From NCBI GenBank assembly GCA_937950325.1, contig CALFDJ010000031.1:1-52743 (forward strand): 52,743 bases of DNA, read 5' to 3'. The notes under the pieces are model-generated. The model did no database searches and was not told where the DNA came from. It saw only the letters and a program-made list of their open reading frames with translations. Source of the DNA: an uncultured Collinsella sp. Its GTDB lineage: Bacteria; Actinomycetota; Coriobacteriia; Coriobacteriales; Coriobacteriaceae. Every line of letters starts with the position of its first letter. Within the stretch, counting starts at the first letter, position 1. Made by a program: the position numbers and the translations under genes. This document shows positions 17,610 through 25,580 of this stretch, one piece after another.

Positions 17610-17719
17610 GCCGGTCCTTTCGAGCATTTGCAGTGGGGCAAGTTTACTCCTATGAAACCGGTGGGATTTGCTCGAAATGGTCTCGAAAAACTCTTTTCAA
17701 AATTCTTGAAAATTGGGGC

Positions 17720-17748
17720 TTGCATCGCGTGGCGTTCCTTGCAATAAT
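17720..17748 (+). promoter_or_regulatory. promoter of the tRNA-His/tRNA-Lys unit
   Basis: TTGCAT (17720-17725), a 17-nt spacer and AATAAT (17743-17748). It lies 26 nt upstream of tRNA-His. Confidence 0.65.
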
Positions 17749-17774
17749 AGTCGAGCGCGAAGCGCACAGGACAC

Positions 17775-17849
17775 GGTGGGTGTAGCTCAGTTGGCTAGAG
17801 CGACGGGTTGTGGTCCCGTAGGTCGAGGGTTCGAGTCCCTTTACCCACC
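17775..17849 (+). tRNA. tRNA-His (GTG)
   Basis: The acceptor GTGGGTG pairs with TACCCAC, and the extra G(-1) at 17775 pairs with discriminator C73 at 17849, the histidine hallmark. The anticodon loop TTGTGGT gives GTG. CCA is encoded at 17850-17852. A tRNA-Lys follows 25 nt later in the same transcript. Confidence 0.95.
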
Positions 17850-17874
17850 CCAGTTCTTGCTTCGTGTTGATATC

Positions 17875-17947
17875 GGGTCGTTAGCTCAGTTGGTAGAGCA
17901 GGGGACTCTTAATCCCAAGGTCCAGGGTTCGACCCCCTGACGGCCCA
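17875..17947 (+). tRNA. tRNA-Lys (CTT)
   Basis: The acceptor GGGTCGT pairs with ACGGCCC with a T4-G69 wobble. The D-arm is TAGCTCAGTTGGTAGAGC. The anticodon loop CTCTTAA reads CTT. The 27-43 pair of the anticodon stem is a G-A mismatch. The T-arm ends GGTTCGACCCC. Its 3' 17 nt plus the downstream terminator are duplicated at 18109-18205. Confidence 0.93.
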
Positions 17948-17962
17948 CCCAAAGATTGTTAA

Positions 17963-17991
17963 AGCGACTGGCTCAGGCTGGTCGCTTTTTT
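17963..17991 (+). terminator. terminator of tRNA-Lys
   Basis: An AGCGAC/GTCGCT stem around TGGCTCAGGCTG is followed by TTTTTT, 15 nt after the tRNA. Confidence 0.75.
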
Positions 17992-18108
17992 GTTGACCTC
18001 GTATGGGGTCGAACCCGTAAGGGCGCGGAGCTGAGGAAATACGTAAGCATTTACCAGCGTAGCGCGCAAGGCGCCTTGGCGCCGCAGCGGCCGCCTGCGC
18101 AGCAGGCT

Positions 18109-18205
18109 GACCCCCTGACGGCCCACCAAAGCATGTTAAAGAGACTGGCTTCGGCTGGTCGCTTTTTTTGTTGACCTTTCATGGGGTCGAACCCGTCGGG
18201 GCGCG
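18109..18205 (+). repeat. duplicated tRNA-Lys 3' end plus terminator
   Basis: The first 19 nt (18109-18127) are identical to 17931-17949, which is the T-arm 3' half and acceptor 3' strand of tRNA-Lys. The match then continues with scattered differences through a second terminator-like GACTGGC...GTCGCTTTTTTT and the TGGGGTCGAACCCGT stretch, ending near 18205. The offset is 178 nt. The intervening 18028-18108 is GC-rich with no gene. A repeated tRNA 3' end is the usual scar of site-specific integration, but no integrase lies nearby; a plain tandem duplication is the alternative. Confidence 0.75.
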
Positions 18206-18343
18206 AAGTTGGGGAAACTGCACCGTGATTCCCTTAGGGAAACACGGCTAAAGCCCCATAAACGTGCTCTCCTTATGAGAATTATGCTCACGGGGCTCGA
18301 TGCATGTTGAGAAGTTGTGATCAAACTCAAAGTGAGAATCGAT

Positions 18344-19870
18344 TTAGTCTGCTCGATAGTGCGATCCGAGACTTTCGGTTCGCTTGCGCATGGCTTTGAC
18401 CATCTCCATCGACAGCTGAATCTGCGACTGTAGGCGGGCGAGGGCTGCGATCTCGCTGTCATCGGCATGCGGCTTGTTCAGCGCCATGGCCTTGTCTTGC
18501 AGGCTTTCAAGCTGTTGCAGAGCCTCGGATAGGCCCGTCTCGGTGCGGTTGATCATGCAATAGGTGCTCATCGTGTGCTTAAGGCTGCGGGTCAGGCGCT
18601 CGGCATCTGTTGTGGCAATGCCGTGCTGGGGGAGGGCGATATCCGCCTTCAGGGCTGTCTTAGGCTCTTTCTGCGCTGCAAGGGCTGCCGATGCGCCTGC
18701 GATGCGCCCGAACACGATGCCGTTGGCGCTTGACAAGCCACCAATGCGGTCGGCTCCGTGCATGCCGCCTGTCGCCTCGCCGCAAGCGTAGAGACCCTCA
18801 ACGCCTGTGTACGCGGTCTTATCGATCTTGATGCCGCCGTTAGCGGCGTGGGCATACATCGCAACGCGCATCTCGTCAGTCGGGGCGATGCCGTGCTCGT
18901 CTTGCAGCCAGGTGGCAAAGGTCTGCACAAACTCTGGGACATCCTCGCGGGGGAAGTCGTAGTGGAGTGCCAGGCCTTCGACACCTGCCTGATCGATGAC
19001 GAGATCGATAGCGCGGGAGGCCAAGCGTGACGTGAAGGGACCATATCCAGAGCGCTGCTCGAGCAGGTCGTCCAGCTTGTCGTCGGCAATATCTGCCGGC
19101 TGGTCTACATGTACGTAGCGCCAGGTCTTCTCGTTAAAGACAAGGTTGCGCTTGGGCTCGATGAAGCCGGGCATCATCTGCATGAACTCTATATTAGTAA
19201 GCGATGCGCCGTGCGCCAGCGCGATGGCCTGTGATGAGCTGAGCACGTCGGCGGAAGTGAGGCTTCGCTCGAACAGGCCACCCGTGCCACCGGCTGCGAT
19301 GATCGTGGCTTTGGTAGCAAAGGGCACGATTCGATCTTCGGTGAGGTTGTAGAGCACGGTTCCGGTGATTCTGCCGTTCGTGTCCTCAATAAGGTCGATA
19401 AGCTCATGGCGGGGGAGCAGGCGAATGCCGAGCGACTCGATCCGGGCTGTCAGAGCGTCCTCAAGGGGCTTGCGGGTGAGGCCGCGCCACATGCGCGTCT
19501 TGTGGTCAAAGCAGGGGATAAACTGCTTTTGCTGAGCGCTCTCAGCGTTTTGCGGACGCTTGAGCTCAACGCCCAGGTCTTGCTCGAGCCATTCAATTGC
19601 CTGGGGAATGCCGTGGACAAACGTCTGGACAAGCTCGGGGTCGGCGACACCGCCGCCGACGGTCTGGATGGTGTCGATGAGGTCTTGTTCGTCGTCTTCG
19701 TTAACGGGTCCGATAAGCCCTAGGCCCCAGGTTCCAGGGAAGAAGCTCGATCCACTCATGGTCTTGCCGGCGCTTGCCACAGCGACGGTTGCGCCCGTGC
19801 GTGCCGCTTCGATTGCGGCACAAAGGCCCGCAATGCCAGATCCAATTACCAGTACATCAGTCGATTCCAT
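18344..19870 (-). CDS. FAD-dependent oxidoreductase, L-aspartate oxidase / fumarate reductase flavoprotein-like
   Basis: A 508-residue flavoprotein. The ATG at 19870 has AGAAAGGA upstream; the in-frame extension before it is not supported. The N-terminal dinucleotide fold is DVLVIGSGIAGLCAAIEAA at about 5-23 and the second FAD stretch is ATIIAAGGTGGLFERS near 207. The C-terminal FAD motif GVEGLYACGEATGGMHGADR at about 370 resembles NadB and fumarate-reductase flavoproteins. The last 90 residues are a helical domain as in that superfamily. nadA and nadC are not nearby, so a NAD-synthesis role is not established. The gene is monocistronic. Confidence 0.8.
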   Translation of the reverse strand: MESTDVLVIGSGIAGLCAAIEAARTGATVAVASAGKTMSGSSFFPGTWGLGLIGPVNEDDEQDLIDTIQTVGGGVADPELVQTFVHGIPQAIEWLEQDLGVELKRPQNAESAQQKQFIPCFDHKTRMWRGLTRKPLEDALTARIESLGIRLLPRHELIDLIEDTNGRITGTVLYNLTEDRIVPFATKATIIAAGGTGGLFERSLTSADVLSSSQAIALAHGASLTNIEFMQMMPGFIEPKRNLVFNEKTWRYVHVDQPADIADDKLDDLLEQRSGYGPFTSRLASRAIDLVIDQAGVEGLALHYDFPREDVPEFVQTFATWLQDEHGIAPTDEMRVAMYAHAANGGIKIDKTAYTGVEGLYACGEATGGMHGADRIGGLSSANGIVFGRIAGASAALAAQKEPKTALKADIALPQHGIATTDAERLTRSLKHTMSTYCMINRTETGLSEALQQLESLQDKAMALNKPHADDSEIAALARLQSQIQLSMEMVKAMRKRTESLGSHYRAD

Positions 19871-20007
19871 CGGATTCCTTTCTCGTCCGGCGCATTGTCG
19901 CACGGGTGATCGGCAATGGGGCCGCAAAGACCCGGCAAATCGGTAAAGGGCAAATATGGCAGGTGGGCGTCAGGTGGACTCGGCCACTTCGGTCGGCCCA
20001 TTTGATA

Positions 20008-20074
20008 AGTTGCGGTGGAATACGGACTGTTTTGGCCTGTATGGATGCAATTCAGTCCGTATTTCACCACAACT
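20008..20074. repeat. REP-like palindrome, copy 2
   Basis: The arms 20008-20029 and 20053-20074 are 22 nt with 20 matches. The left arm begins AGTTGCGGTGGAATACGG and is clearly related to the arm at 3621. It lies in the promoter-distal space between the flavoprotein gene and the GGGtGRT operon terminator, about 2.3 kb from the RAYT transposase gene. Confidence 0.75.
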
Positions 20075-20122
20075 GATACATCGGACCCTTTAATAAGAGT
20101 AACCAATTTGAGACGGGGCAAA

Positions 20123-20156
20123 CAAAAAGAGCCGCTACCTCGAAAGGTAGCGGCTC
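20123..20156 (-). terminator. terminator of the GGGtGRT operon
   Basis: Read on the minus strand, a perfect 12-bp stem GAGCCGCTACCT / AGGTAGCGGCTC with loop TTCG is followed by TTTTTG. It lies 35 nt after the GGGtGRT stop. Confidence 0.9.
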
Positions 20157-20191
20157 CAAAGCTCAACTATATGAGCATCGCGCGGGCGCGA

Positions 20192-21196
20192 TTAGGCCTT
20201 GAGGGCCTCCTCGACGGCGACAGCGCAGGCGACGGTGGCACCAACCATGGGGTTGTTGCCCATGCCGATGAGACCCATCATGTCGACGTGCGCAGGCACG
20301 GAGGAAGAACCGGCGAACTGGGCGTCGGAGTGCATACGGCCCATGGTGTCGGTCATGCCGTAAGAGGCAGGGCCGGCGCCCATGTTGTCCGGGTGCAGGG
20401 TGCGGCCAGTGCCGCCACCAGAAGCGACGGAGAAGTACTTCTTGCCAGCCTCGATGCGCTCCTTCTTGTAGGTGCCAGCGACGGGGTGCTGGAAGCGCGT
20501 GGGGTTGGTGGAGTTACCGGTGATCGAGATGTCGACGTTCTCGTGCCACATGATGGCAACGCCCTCGCGGACGTCGTCGGAGCCGTAGCAGTTAACGGCA
20601 GCGCGGGGACCATCGGAGTAGGGGATGGTCTCGACGACCTTGAGCTCGCCCGTGTAGTAGTCGAACTGGGTCTTCACATAGGTGAAGCCGTTGATGCGGG
20701 CGATGATCTGAGCGGCGTCCTTGCCCAGACCGTTGAGGATAACGCGCAGCGGCTTCTTGCGAGCCTTGTTGGCGTTCAGAGCCAGGCCGATAGCGCCCTC
20801 AGCGGCAGCGAAGGACTCGTGGCCGGCCAGGAAGGCGAAGCACTCGGTGTCGTCGGAGAGCAGCATAGCGCCCAGGTTGCCGTGGCCCAGACCAACCTTG
20901 CGGTCCTCGGCGACGGAGCCGGGAACGGTGAAGGCCTGGATGCCCTCGCCGATGATGGCGGCAGCCTCAGAAGCGGACTTGGCGCCACGCTTGACAGCGA
21001 GAGCGCAACCGAGGGTGTAGGCCCACTCGGCGTTCTGGAAGGCGATGGACTGGGTGTTGTTGACGATCTCACGCGGGTTGAAGCCCTTGTCGGTGCAGAT
21101 CTGCAGAGCTTCCTCGAGGGAGGCGATGCCGTTGTCGGCGAGGCACTTGTTGATCTTGTCAGCGCGGCGCTCGTAACCTTCGAACGTAACAGTCAT
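20192..21196 (-). CDS. GGGtGRT protein, unknown function
   Basis: A 334-residue protein of the family named for its conserved glycine motif, seen here as SGGGTGRTLHPDNMGAGP near residue 255-270. Other notable segments are GLGHGNLGAMLLSD (about 102), FLAGHESFAAAEGAIG (about 121), NGLGKDAAQIIARING (about 155) and MGLIGMGNNPMVGATVA (about 312). No signal peptide or membrane helix is seen. The family occurs in anaerobes next to an Fe-S scaffold-like gene, as here, where the partner starts upstream with an 18-nt gap. The biochemical role has not been established to my knowledge. Coupling suggests a redox or metal-cluster function. Confidence 0.9.
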   Translation of the reverse strand: MTVTFEGYERRADKINKCLADNGIASLEEALQICTDKGFNPREIVNNTQSIAFQNAEWAYTLGCALAVKRGAKSASEAAAIIGEGIQAFTVPGSVAEDRKVGLGHGNLGAMLLSDDTECFAFLAGHESFAAAEGAIGLALNANKARKKPLRVILNGLGKDAAQIIARINGFTYVKTQFDYYTGELKVVETIPYSDGPRAAVNCYGSDDVREGVAIMWHENVDISITGNSTNPTRFQHPVAGTYKKERIEAGKKYFSVASGGGTGRTLHPDNMGAGPASYGMTDTMGRMHSDAQFAGSSSVPAHVDMMGLIGMGNNPMVGATVACAVAVEEALKA

Positions 21197-21214
21197 AGTT
21201 ATTTCCCTCCCTTT

Positions 21215-21949
21215 CTACTCGTGAACCGGGAACACGCTGGCGACGGAGTGAGTCTCCTCGTCGGTGCGCGGGTCGATGTACTTGGCAGCGTTCTCCCACT
21301 GACCATAGTGGCCCATAGCGCCAGTGATGGCCTCCTCGGGGGTCTTGCCGGCCTTGACGGCGTCGGTGAACTTGCCGAGGTTCAGGAACTCGAATGCGAT
21401 GATCTCGTTCTTGTCGTTGAGAGCCATGCGGGTGACGTAGCCCTGAGCGAGCTCGAGGTAACGAGCGCCCTTGGCCTTGGTGCCGAACATGGTGCCGACC
21501 TGAGAGCGAAGGCCCTTGCCGAGGTCGTCGAGGGAGGCGCCCACGGGCAGGCCGCCCTCGGAGAACGCGGTCTGGCTGCGGCCGTAAACGATCTGCAGGA
21601 AGATCTCGCGCATAGCAACGTTGATAGCGTCGCAGACGAGGTCGGTGTTGAGGGCCTCGAGGATGGTCTTACCGGGAAGGATCTCGGAAGCCATGGCGGC
21701 AGAGTGGGTCATGCCCGAGCAGCCGATGGTCTCAACGAGGGCCTCCTCGATGATGCCGTCCTTGACGTTCAGCGTGAGCTTGCAGGCGCCCTGCTGAGGT
21801 GCGCACCAACCCACACCGTGCGTAAGACCGGAGATGTCGGAAATCTCCTTAGCCTGGACCCACTTGCCCTCCTCGGGGATGGGTGCGGGGCCGTGGTATG
21901 CACCCTTGGCAACGGGGCACATGTTCTCCACTTCCTGTGAGTACTGCAT
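21215..21949 (-). CDS. NifU/IscU-like iron-sulfur scaffold protein, partner of GGGtGRT
   Basis: A 244-residue protein starting at the ATG 21949 with AGAGGAGAGG upstream. It has a U-type scaffold core with cysteines in GVGWCAPQQGACKLTL (about 46-60) and ETIGCSGMTHSAAMASEIL (about 72-90), and an NTDLVCDAINVAMREIF helix (about 100). The core resembles IscU but is followed by an unusual C-terminal half (YVTRMALNDKNEIIAFEFL, then HYGQWENAAKYIDPR). It forms a two-gene operon with the GGGtGRT gene and is distinct from the sufU at 23828. A specialised scaffold for the GGGtGRT protein is inferred. Confidence 0.8.
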   Translation of the reverse strand: MQYSQEVENMCPVAKGAYHGPAPIPEEGKWVQAKEISDISGLTHGVGWCAPQQGACKLTLNVKDGIIEEALVETIGCSGMTHSAAMASEILPGKTILEALNTDLVCDAINVAMREIFLQIVYGRSQTAFSEGGLPVGASLDDLGKGLRSQVGTMFGTKAKGARYLELAQGYVTRMALNDKNEIIAFEFLNLGKFTDAVKAGKTPEEAITGAMGHYGQWENAAKYIDPRTDEETHSVASVFPVHE

Positions 21950-22352
21950 GCCTCTCCTCTCTATCGTGTTGGCGTCCCGTCTGGGGGTCGTGGCTGGCGA
22001 TTGCCGGGCGACCCTTCGAAAGGGACATGACATGCAGCCCCTATAATACCGCGAAATGCACGGAATATTCGGCGAACGGCTCAGTTTTCGTAGCGAGAAG
22101 TCCGGAAGTTTTAATTGAAACGGTTTAACTCTATGTTCTGTGGTCGTGAACTTCCGTAGAGGGGGTCCGTCTTGGGCAAGCTATTGGTCAGCTCTTGTAA
22201 GCATTGCGGGGGTTGACCTGTTGCAACGATGCCGTTCGCCGCCTGATTACTGCCTTTGGCCGCGCGAGTGTATTGTTTTGCGTGAATGTTTTGATGGCAC
22301 GCTTCAATCGTGCTGTATTGGATGGCAAGCAGATCCCGGCGAAGGGAGCGCC
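21950..22352. other. divergent intergenic region before the RAYT gene
   Basis: About 400 nt without a supported gene. It must hold the promoter of the scaffold/GGGtGRT operon; a TATTAT box on the minus strand lies at 22043-22048. An open frame continues upstream of the transposase start but shows no family resemblance. AAGGGAG at 22342-22348 is the transposase ribosome site. Confidence 0.45.
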
Positions 22353-23165
22353 ATGCAGCGCGTTTGGAGAACGGTTACCGGCTTTTACCATGTCTGTGCC
22401 CGCGGTACGGGCAAGCAGCTCATCTTTGAGGGCGATGAGGACCGGTGGGAGTTTTTGGAGCTGATGCGCGAGTGCTGCCGCGAGGAGGGTGTGACGGTTA
22501 TCGCCTGGTGCCTTATGGGCAATCACGTGCATTTGGTGCTTGCAGATTACGAGGACAGGATGAGCGCGGCGATGCACCGGCTGCTCTTGACGTACGCGCG
22601 GCGGTTCAATAAACACACGGGGCGCACGGGCCATCTGTTCCAGAACCGTTTTGACCGGCGCTCGCTCGATACCGACTGGCAGGTGATGGAGGCTATTCGC
22701 TCCGTACACGCCGATCCGCAGGAGGCGGGCGTTAGCCTAATCGAGCGTTATCCCTGGAGCAGCTTTGCGGAGCATTTGTGCGCTTACGACGGTGACGCGG
22801 CTGATGTCGCGAGGGGATTTTCCGACCCTTCTTGCGTGCTTGAGCTCTTTGGTTCTGCCGAGGGCTTTATTGCCTATTCGCTTTCGACGCCCGACGGCAG
22901 TGAACCAGCGCTGTGCGATATGAAAGAGACGGAGTGGGAACGCCATGCCTTTGCCGGCAAGTTGGCGAAGAGTCTCGGGGTTCCGCTCAACGGGGTTAAA
23001 ACTGCACCGCTGGCGCAGCGCGATACCGTTATTGTTGGATTGAACAATGCCGGTTTTACGGTGCGCCAGATTGAGCGGTATACCGGGATTGGCAAAAGTA
23101 CCGTCTCTCGTATCGTGCGCGCCCGCGCGCGAACGGCGATGCGGGCTGGCGGAAACGTGGCGTAG
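22353..23165 (+). CDS. REP-associated tyrosine transposase (RAYT, Y1_Tnp fold)
   Basis: A 270-residue single-domain HUH nuclease of the IS200/IS605-related TnpA-REP group. The ATG at 22353 has AAGGGAG 4 nt upstream. The metal-binding HUH motif is NHVHLVL with H58 and H60. The family block YARRFNKHTGRTGHLFQNRF follows at about 90-110 and contains the candidate catalytic Tyr. WSSFAEH is typical near 145. The C-terminus has a helix-turn-helix (GFTVRQIERYTGIGKSTVSR). No terminal repeats flank it, as expected for RAYTs, which are domesticated single genes that act on dispersed palindromes. The palindromes at 3621 and 20008 are candidate substrates. Confidence 0.9.
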   Translation: MQRVWRTVTGFYHVCARGTGKQLIFEGDEDRWEFLELMRECCREEGVTVIAWCLMGNHVHLVLADYEDRMSAAMHRLLLTYARRFNKHTGRTGHLFQNRFDRRSLDTDWQVMEAIRSVHADPQEAGVSLIERYPWSSFAEHLCAYDGDAADVARGFSDPSCVLELFGSAEGFIAYSLSTPDGSEPALCDMKETEWERHAFAGKLAKSLGVPLNGVKTAPLAQRDTVIVGLNNAGFTVRQIERYTGIGKSTVSRIVRARARTAMRAGGNVA

Positions 23166-23764
23166 GACTGCCTGTGCACCGCAGCTGGGGTCGCCCATAT
23201 GTCACAACCATTAGTTCTAAAAGCCTGGTACGGTAACTGCACTTCTTAATATGCATAGAAAAATCGCCATCTTGCATAAAATAACGGCTCGGTCCGGGTT
23301 TGCCCGTGCCTACCCCCGTCTGCGCCGTGCAAATAACGGAGTTTTCAGCATCGTGTTGCTGTCGGCACCGCCGCAATCTTGCAACATACGGGTCCCGAAG
23401 CTATTGATTTCTGCCGTTGCGCCCCCGAAGCACGTGCCTGCGTCCCGTCAGACCGCGATGCTTGTTCTAAAACACAATATATATGCGCCTAAAGACATTG
23501 ATTAACGCTTTCGATGCGTATACACACAGCTTGGCGTGCTGAATATTCGCAAAAATGCACGCCGCTTCCTATGGGACCCGTCTGCGGCAGGCGCGAAGCG
23601 AGTCGGAGCTTCGCAGAACGGGGCTTGGCGCATTGCTTGGCGGGCCCGGGGCCCTGCCGCAGGCCTTTGGTACTGTGGAAAACGCCCGTGCTCGCGTCTG
23701 GCTGTGTGGCAAATGTCAGACGGGGCGCCGGACGCGCGGACTTTGTGCATCTGTGCTCATTAGG
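23166..23764. other. gene-less region with GC-rich core, function unknown
   Basis: About 600 nt lie between the transposase and the suf terminator. The left part has loosely repeated ATCTTGCA...CGG stretches (23267-23285 and 23384-23399). The part at 23520-23760 is very GC-rich with several self-complementary pieces (GCGAAGC...GCTTCGC near 23592-23614). Short frames in it show no family resemblance. It could be a structured RNA or decayed coding sequence. I cannot identify it as RNase P, 6S or tmRNA. Confidence 0.35.
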
Positions 23765-23795
23765 AAAAAACAGAGCCGCCCGTATCGGGCGGCTC
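23765..23795 (-). terminator. terminator of the suf operon
   Basis: On the minus strand, GAGCCGCCCG / CGGGCGGCTC with an ATA loop is followed by TGTTTTTT. It lies 33 nt beyond the sufU stop. Confidence 0.9.
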
Positions 23796-23827
23796 GGCAA
23801 TCAAAAACCTTGGATTCGGGGCATACG

Positions 23828-24262
23828 CTACTGGTTAGCTTGCCCCTCGAGCATGCCGTCGAGGGTGCGCCAGGCGAGCTCGGCGCATTTGACGCGGGCG
23901 GGCATGTGCGAGATGTCCTGGAGCTGGGCGGCTTCGTCCAGGTCTTCCAAGTCCTCCTCGGAGAGCTGCTCGCCGCGGATCATGGCGAGGAAGAGCTCTG
24001 CCAAGCGGTGAGCTTCCTCGACGGTCTCGCCGGTGATGAGGTCGGCCATGATGTCGGCACTGGCCTGACTGATGGCGCAGCCGTGGCCGGTAAAGGAGGC
24101 CTCCTCGATCACGCCGTTCTCGACGCGCAGCTGCAAGGTGAGCTCGTCGCCGCAGCTGGGGTTGATGCCGTCGTGCTCGTGCGTGGGGGCATCCATCTCG
24201 TACTTGTAGTCGGGGTGCGAGTTGTGCTCCATAAACGTGGTGGAGGTGTACAGATTACCCAT
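23828..24262 (-). CDS. sufU: SufU-type Fe-S assembly / sulfur-transfer protein
   Basis: A 144-residue zinc-dependent partner of SufS that accepts persulfide sulfur. The start is the ATG at 24262, which overlaps the sufS stop by 8 nt, implying translational coupling. The three SufU cysteines are visible in NPSCGDELTL, FTGHGCAISQASADIM and ARVKCAELAWRTL. An 18-residue-type insertion between the second and third Cys separates SufU from IscU, and the long helical stretch LAELFLAMIRGEQLSEEDLE fits that. It is the last gene of sufCBDSU. Confidence 0.92.
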   Translation of the reverse strand: MGNLYTSTTFMEHNSHPDYKYEMDAPTHEHDGINPSCGDELTLQLRVENGVIEEASFTGHGCAISQASADIMADLITGETVEEAHRLAELFLAMIRGEQLSEEDLEDLDEAAQLQDISHMPARVKCAELAWRTLDGMLEGQANQ

Positions 24263-25580
24263 TGAACGTGCTCCAAACGTGATGCAGGCCGGCGATGAAC
24301 TTGTCGATGTCGGCCTTGTCGTTGTAGAAGGCCACGCTGGCGCGGCAACAAGCAAGGTTTTCGACACCCAGCCAGGTAAGCAGCGGCTGCGCGCAGTGGT
24401 GGCCGGCGCGTATGCAGACGCCGTCCATGTCCATGATGCTCGCGACGTCGTGCGGGTGGATGCCCTTGACGTTAAAGCTCACAACGCCGTGGTGGTTGTC
24501 CCAATAGATGGAGCCGATGATCTGGACAAAGTCGAGCTGCATGAGTTCGCCCATCAGATAGTGGACGAGTGCCTGCTCGCGGGCCTGGATGTTCTCGTAA
24601 CCCACCGTGTTGACCAGGTAGTCGAGTGCCGCACCCGTGGCGAAGATGCCGGCGGCGTCCTGCGTGCCGGCCTCGAATTTCTCGGGGACGGGCGCCCAGA
24701 CGGCGTCCTGCTCGGTGACCGAATCGATCATTTCGCCGCCGGTGAGCATGGGCGGCATGGCGTTGAGCAGGTCCATCTTTCCCCACAGCACGCCGATGCC
24801 CATGGGGCCCATGGCCTTGTGCGCGCTAAAGGCAAAGAAGTCGGCGCCCAGGTCGGCCACATCGACCGGCATGTGCGGCAGCGACTGCGCACCGTCGACG
24901 ACCAGGTAGCCGCCGTACTTGTGCACGAGCTTGCCGAGGTTCTTGACCGGGTTCTCGACGCCCAGCACGTTAGAGACCTGACCCACGGCCAGAATCTTGG
25001 TTTTGGGACCAACCTTGGCAAGAACCTCCTCGGTCGTGAGCTGGCCGGTCTTGGTGGGGTAGAGGTAGACGAGCTTGGCGCCGGTCTCGCGGCAGACCTG
25101 CTGCCACGGGATTAGGTTGGAGTGGTGCTCCATGATGGAAATGACGACCTCGTCACCGGGCTCGAGCACCGTGGGCGCAAAGCTCTTGGCGACCAGGTTG
25201 AGCGACTCGCTCGTGTTGCGGGTGAAGACGACCTCGTTGGCCTGGGGAGCGCCGATGAGGTCGGCGATCTGCTGGCGGACCTTCGCGATGGCCTCAGTGG
25301 CCTCGACGGACAGCGAGTACAGGCCACGCAGGGGGTTGGCGTTCATGCGCTGATAGAAGTCGCGCTCGGCGTCGAGCACGCAGGCAGGGCGCTGCGCGGT
25401 GGCGGCACTATCGAGGAAGGCGATCTCAGGGTGCTGCTGGAACAGCGGGAACTGTGCCTTGTAGGGATTGGTCTCGATGTCGACGGTAGGCCAGCCGCGC
25501 GAGGCCTCGTCGCTGGCGTCGAGCTCCATAGGCTCCGGTGCGGTACAGGTATCGCATTTAACGCGCTCGGTGTCGATCAT
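24255..25580 (-). CDS. sufS: cysteine desulfurase SufS
   Basis: PLP enzyme that takes sulfur from cysteine and passes persulfide to SufU. It has 441 residues, slightly long because of a 35-residue N-terminal extension with a CDTCTAPEP cysteine pair. FLDSAATAQRP is near 54, the substrate-binding His in ISIMEHHSNLIPWQ near 145, and the PLP lysine in FFAFSAHKAMGPMG near 247. The active Cys is in RAGHHCAQPLLTW near 395. The ATG at 25580 overlaps the sufD TGA as ATGA. Confidence 0.95.
   Translation of the reverse strand: MIDTERVKCDTCTAPEPMELDASDEASRGWPTVDIETNPYKAQFPLFQQHPEIAFLDSAATAQRPACVLDAERDFYQRMNANPLRGLYSLSVEATEAIAKVRQQIADLIGAPQANEVVFTRNTSESLNLVAKSFAPTVLEPGDEVVISIMEHHSNLIPWQQVCRETGAKLVYLYPTKTGQLTTEEVLAKVGPKTKILAVGQVSNVLGVENPVKNLGKLVHKYGGYLVVDGAQSLPHMPVDVADLGADFFAFSAHKAMGPMGIGVLWGKMDLLNAMPPMLTGGEMIDSVTEQDAVWAPVPEKFEAGTQDAAGIFATGAALDYLVNTVGYENIQAREQALVHYLMGELMQLDFVQIIGSIYWDNHHGVVSFNVKGIHPHDVASIMDMDGVCIRAGHHCAQPLLTWLGVENLACCRASVAFYNDKADIDKFIAGLHHVWSTFNG

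Noticed and set aside
17950..18343. Integrated prophage or island at tRNA-Lys
   Set aside because: There is no integrase, phage or plasmid gene between or near the repeated tRNA ends; only about 80 nt of unique sequence lies between them.
22140..22352. Longer N-terminus for the RAYT protein
   Set aside because: The extra 71 residues have no similarity to the family, and AAGGGAG marks the ATG at 22353.
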